From contig DASZTV010000017.1 of assembly GCA_035548125.1 (NCBI GenBank), positions 1 through 26,643 on the forward strand: a stretch of 26,643 bases of DNA, given 5' to 3'. The notes below the pieces were generated by a model. It worked only from the letters and a program-made list of their open reading frames with translations. It did not search any database and was not told the origin of the DNA. The translations under genes and the position numbers were made by a program. Shown in pieces: positions 23,163 to 26,643 of this stretch. Position 1 is the first letter of the stretch, and each line of letters starts with the position of its first letter. This DNA comes from DASZTV01 sp035548125. Its GTDB lineage: Bacteria; Actinomycetota; Actinomycetes; JAFAQI01.

Positions 23163-23241
23163 GCGACGCCCAGGCGTACGGCGTCGTCTTCAGTTGCGCT
23201 TCCCGGTGGTCAGTTCCACCCACTTCACGCCAGTCGCGACG
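23163..23241 (-). promoter_or_regulatory. ZTP (pfl) riboswitch upstream of glyA
   Basis: The minus-strand leader contains the conserved blocks of the ZTP/ZMP aptamer in the right order: GACUGGCG (23235-23228), CCACCGGGAAGCG (23209-23197) and GCCGUACGCCUGGGCG (23182-23167). GUGGGU with GACCAC forms the internal stem. The 3' block joins the pseudoknot. glyA is one of the classic genes behind this class, which turns on folate/one-carbon genes when ZTP signals a 10-formyl-THF shortage. The aptamer ends about 10 nt before the ribosome-binding site. A small hairpin CGCU-GUGGG-AGCG (23162-23150) could hide part of that site, so translational control is plausible. Confidence 0.9.
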
Positions 23242-23247
23242 CGCGCA

Positions 23248-23253
23248 AGTCTA
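23248..23253 (-). promoter_or_regulatory. Possible -10 box of glyA
   Basis: Read on the minus strand, TAGACT ends about 7 nt before the aptamer's first bases, so transcription would begin at the riboswitch itself. The box overlaps the stop codon of the upstream phospholipase gene. No clear -35 box is visible. Confidence 0.45.
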
Positions 23254-25011
23254 ACCGCCGGGCGAGCGGCGGATGTACTCCGACTTCGGGGTTCCGGTCC
23301 GTCGCCCGCTGCGGAGCGGGACGTGGTCCGCGGCGGTCTTCGATTCCTTGAAGTAGCGACCCGCCGGGACCGTCGTGCCGTGCTGGGTCGGCATCCGCTG
23401 CTTGGTGGGAAGCATCGGGACCCGCCCGCCCAGCTCGGACTCCTCGCCGACTTCGCCGCAGCTCCCGCCGAGGGTGAACGGCGTCAAGGCGACCTCGGGC
23501 AGGTGCGGCAGCTTCGTCTGGTGCGGGCTGCGGAACAGCGTGGACGTCAGGTCGCCGACGGTCTTGCGGCGCCACTTGGAGACGTTCGGCACCTCGACCC
23601 CGAACCGCTCGTGCAGGAACTGCAGCTGCGACGTGTGGTCGAAGATCTCGGACACGACGTGGCCGCCCCGGCTGAACGGCGAGATCACGAGCGAGGGGAC
23701 GCGTACGCCGAGCCCGAGCGGGCCGCGGATGCCGAGGGTGTCGGCGGCGATGGACTTCGCCGTGAGCCACTCGCCCGGAGTGCCCTTGGGCGCTGTGGGC
23801 GGCGACACGTGGTCGAACCAGCCGTCGTTCTCGTCGTACATGAGGAACAGCACGGTCTTCGACCAGACCTTCGGGTTCGAGGCCAGGATGTCGATGACCT
23901 GGCGTACGAACCACTGGCCGCGCTGCGGGCTCGCGGAAGGGTGGTCGTCGAAGCCGAGCGGCGGGACCAGCCAGGACACCTTGGGCAGGGTCGCGGCACG
24001 AACGTCTGCCTGGAAGTTGGCCGGGAACGTCGGCTGGAAGGCCTTCGTGTGCAGGGGCGTGCCGGGTTTCCGGAATGCCTTGAAGTACGGCATCACGTTG
24101 TCGGCCGTCAGCATCACCAACGGGTTGAGGGTCGGGTCGTAGAGGACCGGGTCCCAGATCGGGTACTGCACCAGGCCCGCGTACTTGCCGGTGGCACCGA
24201 TGAACGACGGGTGGTAGATCTTCCAGGAGATGCCGGCGTCCTCCAGCACCTCGTTCATCGTCGGCCAGTCACAGGTCCACAGCGCGCGCGGGTCGACGTT
24301 GGTGTCCGTGACCGGGCCGCCGTGCCGGCCGGCCGGATCGATCGTGCCGGTCTCGGCCATCAGCCGGTTCGGATGCGTGGGGCCGAGGATCGAGCAGAAG
24401 TAGTGGTCGCACAGCGTGAACTCGTCGGCCAGCGCCCAGTAGAGCGGGATGTCGTGGCGGGTGAGGTAGCCCATCGTCGTCGCGCCGTCGGGGACGCCTT
24501 CGTTGGCCTTCGCGGTGTGCGTCCGCACCCAGCGATCCATCTTGCCGCCGTTCCAGCACTGGTGCATCGGGCCCCAGTTGTGGGTCAGGTCCGCGGTGCA
24601 GTCGTCGTCGCGGGGGACCTGCAGATGAAACGGAAGCAGCTTCTTGCGCGGCGACAGTGCCGTACCGCCCGGGTAGTCCTGGGCGAAGTTGCGCAACGAG
24701 TGCTTCGGGTGGTCGTCGAAGCCACGGCCCCGGGGGTAGGCGCCGAAGTAGTGGTCGTAGGAGCGGTTCTCCATCATCAGGAACACCACGTGCTCGACCG
24801 CGCCGAGGTCGGACCCGTGCGGCGCGGTCCTCGCGGCGCGGCGGGCCGCAGCTCGGGCCGACTGAGCGGACAAGGCGGAGGCCGTGGAGGGTGCCGGCTC
24901 GGCCGCTGCTCGCTCCGGGAGCCCGAGCGCCGCTGCCGCCCCCGCTGCGGTGATCGCCGCGATCAGCTCGCGTCGGGAAAGCTCACCCAGCCGGCGGTAG
25001 AGGTCGCTCAC
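23251..25011 (-). CDS. Tat-exported phospholipase C-family phosphoesterase
   Basis: A 586-residue enzyme of the phosphoesterase family PF04185 (phospholipase C / acid phosphatase AcpA group), which hydrolyses phosphate esters, often phospholipid head groups, outside the membrane. A twin-arginine signal SRRELI (12-17) precedes a hydrophobic Ala-rich stretch, so export by Tat is expected. Family motifs are FLMMENRSYDHYFG (77-90, with E81/N82), GPTHPNR (210-216) and YDENDGWFDHVSPP (392-405). The last 80 residues are basic and without a recognised domain. GTG 25011 has an ambiguous TTAACT/TAACTG about 6-7 nt upstream and no ribosome-binding site. It follows trmO by 25 bp on the same strand. The substrate is not determinable. 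Confidence 0.9.
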   Translation of the reverse strand: MSDLYRRLGELSRRELIAAITAAGAAAALGLPERAAAEPAPSTASALSAQSARAAARRAARTAPHGSDLGAVEHVVFLMMENRSYDHYFGAYPRGRGFDDHPKHSLRNFAQDYPGGTALSPRKKLLPFHLQVPRDDDCTADLTHNWGPMHQCWNGGKMDRWVRTHTAKANEGVPDGATTMGYLTRHDIPLYWALADEFTLCDHYFCSILGPTHPNRLMAETGTIDPAGRHGGPVTDTNVDPRALWTCDWPTMNEVLEDAGISWKIYHPSFIGATGKYAGLVQYPIWDPVLYDPTLNPLVMLTADNVMPYFKAFRKPGTPLHTKAFQPTFPANFQADVRAATLPKVSWLVPPLGFDDHPSASPQRGQWFVRQVIDILASNPKVWSKTVLFLMYDENDGWFDHVSPPTAPKGTPGEWLTAKSIAADTLGIRGPLGLGVRVPSLVISPFSRGGHVVSEIFDHTSQLQFLHERFGVEVPNVSKWRRKTVGDLTSTLFRSPHQTKLPHLPEVALTPFTLGGSCGEVGEESELGGRVPMLPTKQRMPTQHGTTVPAGRYFKESKTAADHVPLRSGRRTGTPKSEYIRRSPGG

Positions 25012-25036
25012 AGGGCTCAGTTAACCGCCCGGCGAG

Positions 25037-25510
25037 CTAAGTCCTGCTCCAGTAGGTCGCCATCAGCTCGCTCGCCCAGGTCGGTTGAGAGATCTCACCC
25101 CTCGGCAGAAACTCCTTCATCACCGGTTTCAGGTCGAGCACTGGCGTGCCGTCGATGGCGTCGAGTCCCTCGACGCTGACCGTCAGTCCGTCGACCCCTG
25201 TCAACCGGCAGGCAGTGACGCCGAGCCGGTTGGGGCGCATCCTCGCTCGCTGCGCGAGGATCCCGACCTTCGGCCAGTCAGGGTTGCCGCGCGGATGCCG
25301 CGCACCGGTCTTGATGTCGGCTTCGCCGACCCGGTCGAACAGGTACACGACCTCGACGTGGGAGAAGGCGTCGAGGCCGGCGAGGGCCTCAGGGTCCACC
25401 CGCTCGGGATCGAGCTCAATGCGACCGGCGACTGCATCCCAGTCGTCGTCGATCGCTTCGCTGCGGGAGGACCGTACGACGCCGATGGGGGTGACCTCAA
25501 ACCTCTCCAC
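25037..25510 (-). CDS. trmO: tRNA (N6-threonylcarbamoyladenosine37-N6) methyltransferase TrmO
   Basis: A 157-residue TsaA/TrmO-family protein, which uses S-adenosylmethionine to methylate t6A37 in certain threonine tRNAs. The N-terminus FEVTPIGVVRSSR, the core AFSHVEVVYLFDRV, ARHPRGNPDWPKVGILAQR and RPNRLGVTACRL, then DAIDGTPVLDLKPV, are characteristic. The open frame extends much further upstream, but those residues are low-complexity and cross the palindromic repeat. GTG 25510 starts the family match and has TACGCT (25522-25517) exactly 6 nt upstream, so it is leaderless. It is divergent from the DUF559 gene; the palindromic repeat begins 3 bp beyond its -10 box. Confidence 0.88.
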   Translation of the reverse strand: MERFEVTPIGVVRSSRSEAIDDDWDAVAGRIELDPERVDPEALAGLDAFSHVEVVYLFDRVGEADIKTGARHPRGNPDWPKVGILAQRARMRPNRLGVTACRLTGVDGLTVSVEGLDAIDGTPVLDLKPVMKEFLPRGEISQPTWASELMATYWSRT

Positions 25511-25525
25511 TCGGCGAGCGTAGTT

Positions 25526-25588
25526 CGCCGAGGTCGACGTAGGAGGCCGCTGGAACAGGTCTGGAGGCCTCCTACGTCGACCTCGGCG
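25526..25588. repeat. Long palindromic repeat, copy 1
   Basis: Two perfect 23-bp arms (25526-25548 and 25566-25588) surround the 17-base spacer GCTGGAACAGGTCTGGA. The inner part of the arms is CGAGGTCGACGTAGGAGGCC and its complement. The repeat lies between trmO and the DUF559 gene, next to the trmO promoter. A second copy in the same orientation follows the DUF559 gene. It is too structured and conserved in its loop to be a simple terminator in a divergent promoter region. Confidence 0.9.
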
Positions 25589-25655
25589 CGGTGGGTGCGC
25601 GCCGCCTGTGGACGGGCACGGGTCCGATGTGGGCGGCGGGCGGCACGCTGCCTGA

Positions 25656-26540
25656 GTGCCTCCTGCGCATGTGCCCGATGAGCTGCGGCTTCGGCCATTC
25701 ACGACGGCGCAGGCCGCGGCTGCGGGTGTGAGCCGATCAGCACTTCGCGGCGACTCGTGGCGGCACATCTTCCGCGATGTTTGGGCTCACCGCGATCTGC
25801 CTGACACCCGAGAGACGCGGCTGGCCGCAGTCCAGCTGGTGATCGCTGATGGCGCGTTCATCTGCGGGCCGACCGCGGCATGGCTGCACGGCATCGACGT
25901 GCAGGATCGCAGGTCCGAGCTGGTGTGGGTGGGCTGTCGCAACGGCTCGCGGCTGCGTACCCGCCAGGGTTGCTTCGTTCGGGAGATCACCGTCGAGGAC
26001 GACGACATCCAACAGCTCGACGGGGTGGCCGTGACGACTCCATTGCGTACGGCGTTCGACTGCGCGCGATGGCTGTCGTTGGTCGAGGGCGTAGTCGTCG
26101 CTGACTGGCTCGCTCACGCGGGGCTGATAGCCGCTGAGGAGCTCACGGCGTACGCGTCCACCCACCGGGGTCTGCGCGGAGTACGACGGCTCGCCCAGGT
26201 GGGCGACCTGCTCGAGCCGCGCAGCGAGTCCCCGATGGAAAGCCGGCTCCGGGTCCTCCTCATCACCAGCGGATTGCCGCGACCCGAACCGCAGTGGGAG
26301 GTGAGGGACTCGGCGGGTGGATTCGTCGCGAGACTCGATCTCGCCTATCCGGACCGCCGCCTGGCAGTCGAGTACGACGGCGCCCTGCACTGGGCGCAAC
26401 GCCGCGCGGACGATCGCCGCCGGGACGCGCTGCGGGCGCTCGGCTGGGAGGTCATCGTGGTGAGCTCCGAGGACTACTATCGGGAGCCCCTCGCTCTCGT
26501 CGCCAAAGTGCGGGCGGCGCTCGTTCGCCGGGCCGCCTGA
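25656..26540 (+). CDS. DUF559 / AbiEi-like nuclease-fold protein
   Basis: A 294-residue two-part protein. The N-terminal part (about 10-130) looks like the winged-helix domain of AbiEi-type antitoxins: FTTAQAAAAGVSRSALR, then ICGPTAAWLHGI and TTPLRTAFDCARWL. The C-terminal part (about 190-290) is a DUF559 domain, related to Vsr-type endonucleases: E195, D228 in RLDLAYPD, E239-x-D241 in VEYDG, H245 and DDRRRDALRALGWEV. All putative catalytic residues are present, so nuclease activity is plausible but unproven. GTG 25656 has CACGCT 6 nt upstream and no ribosome-binding site. The gene is flanked on both sides by the same palindromic repeat in direct orientation. No toxin partner is visible. Confidence 0.85.
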   Translation: MPPAHVPDELRLRPFTTAQAAAAGVSRSALRGDSWRHIFRDVWAHRDLPDTRETRLAAVQLVIADGAFICGPTAAWLHGIDVQDRRSELVWVGCRNGSRLRTRQGCFVREITVEDDDIQQLDGVAVTTPLRTAFDCARWLSLVEGVVVADWLAHAGLIAAEELTAYASTHRGLRGVRRLAQVGDLLEPRSESPMESRLRVLLITSGLPRPEPQWEVRDSAGGFVARLDLAYPDRRLAVEYDGALHWAQRRADDRRRDALRALGWEVIVVSSEDYYREPLALVAKVRAALVRRAA

Positions 26541-26545
26541 CACCG

Positions 26546-26602
26546 CGAGGTCGACGTAGGAGGCCGCTGGAGCAGGTCTGGAGGCCTCTTTCGTCGACCT
26601 CG
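26546..26602. repeat. Long palindromic repeat, copy 2
   Basis: The left arm CGAGGTCGACGTAGGAGGCC (26546-26565) is identical to copy 1. The spacer GCTGGAGCAGGTCTGGA differs by one base. The right arm GGCCTCTTTCGTCGACCTCG (26583-26602) has two changes that give one T-T and one G-T opposition. It starts 5 bp after the DUF559 stop codon. Confidence 0.9.
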
Positions 26603-26643
26603 TGGGGCTACCAGCCTCTTTCGTGCCATTCGTCGAGGCTCGG
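26603..26643. other. Degenerate repeat fragment at the window edge
   Basis: GCCTCTTTCGT (26614-26624) repeats the right-arm variant of copy 2, and AGCCTC (26613-26618) is complementary to GAGGCT (26635-26640). This may be a decayed third unit, or the start of one that continues beyond the window. Confidence 0.4.

Noticed and set aside
23163..23241. Glycine or THF riboswitch upstream of glyA
   Set aside because: The conserved blocks match the ZTP (pfl) class rather than the glycine or THF aptamers.
23074..25179. A 701-residue plus-strand open frame opposite glyA and the phospholipase gene
   Set aside because: It spans two unrelated real genes and has no recognisable domain.
25656..26540. AbiE-type toxin-antitoxin operon
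   Set aside because: The N-terminal part resembles AbiEi, but no AbiEii nucleotidyltransferase toxin gene is adjacent within the window.
25526..26602. Repeats at the right end as a CRISPR array
   Set aside because: Only two units, about 1 kb apart with a whole gene between them, and strongly palindromic; not an array of repeats and short spacers.

Overview
The window is very GC-rich, and its gene order (ANTAR regulator, branched-chain amino acid ABC transporter, polA, rpsA, coaE, uvrB) is typical of Actinomycetota. Frequent GTG starts, four-domain ribosomal protein S1, a PolA without proofreading residues and several apparently leaderless genes agree with this. I cannot name the genus.

Layout. 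1-10,150 is a conserved housekeeping block. It holds a tRNA gene with a CAA (leucine) anticodon but a short variable loop, divergent from a PdtaR-like ANTAR response regulator. A complete livK-livHMGF branched-chain amino acid importer follows, with a strong hairpin between livK and livH. Next come a GNAT acetyltransferase and a hotdog thioesterase that is divergent from polA over a very compact bidirectional promoter. 10,150-15,390 carries a methyltransferase, rpsA, coaE and uvrB. 15,390-20,700 is accessory: a lipoprotein, a tiny membrane/coiled-coil protein, a polysaccharide pyruvyl transferase-like protein, a complete IS481-family insertion sequence and a two-domain fatty acyl-CoA reductase-like protein. 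20,700-26,643 holds a SnoaL-like protein divergent from a MarR regulator over a perfect operator, a 161-bp MITE-like element, glyA behind a ZTP riboswitch, a Tat-exported phospholipase C-family protein, trmO, and a DUF559 nuclease-like gene bracketed by two copies of a long palindromic repeat.

Recurring themes. First, at least six genes have a TANNNT-like -10 box 6-8 nt before a GTG/ATG and no Shine-Dalgarno sequence, which suggests leaderless mRNAs; three more have a weaker box at the same distance. Second, two unrelated mobile elements (the IS481 element and the MITE) inserted at CTAG sequences that form stop codons. The target duplications kept the neighbouring genes intact, and the IS transposase itself takes its stop codon from the target. 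Third, one-carbon/purine control is visible: glyA sits behind an RNA that matches the ZTP (pfl) aptamer.

The best candidates for something undescribed are the DUF559 gene with its flanking palindromes (25,526-26,602), the class-I-shaped leucine-anticodon tRNA (89-164), and the CTAG/stop-codon insertion pattern.
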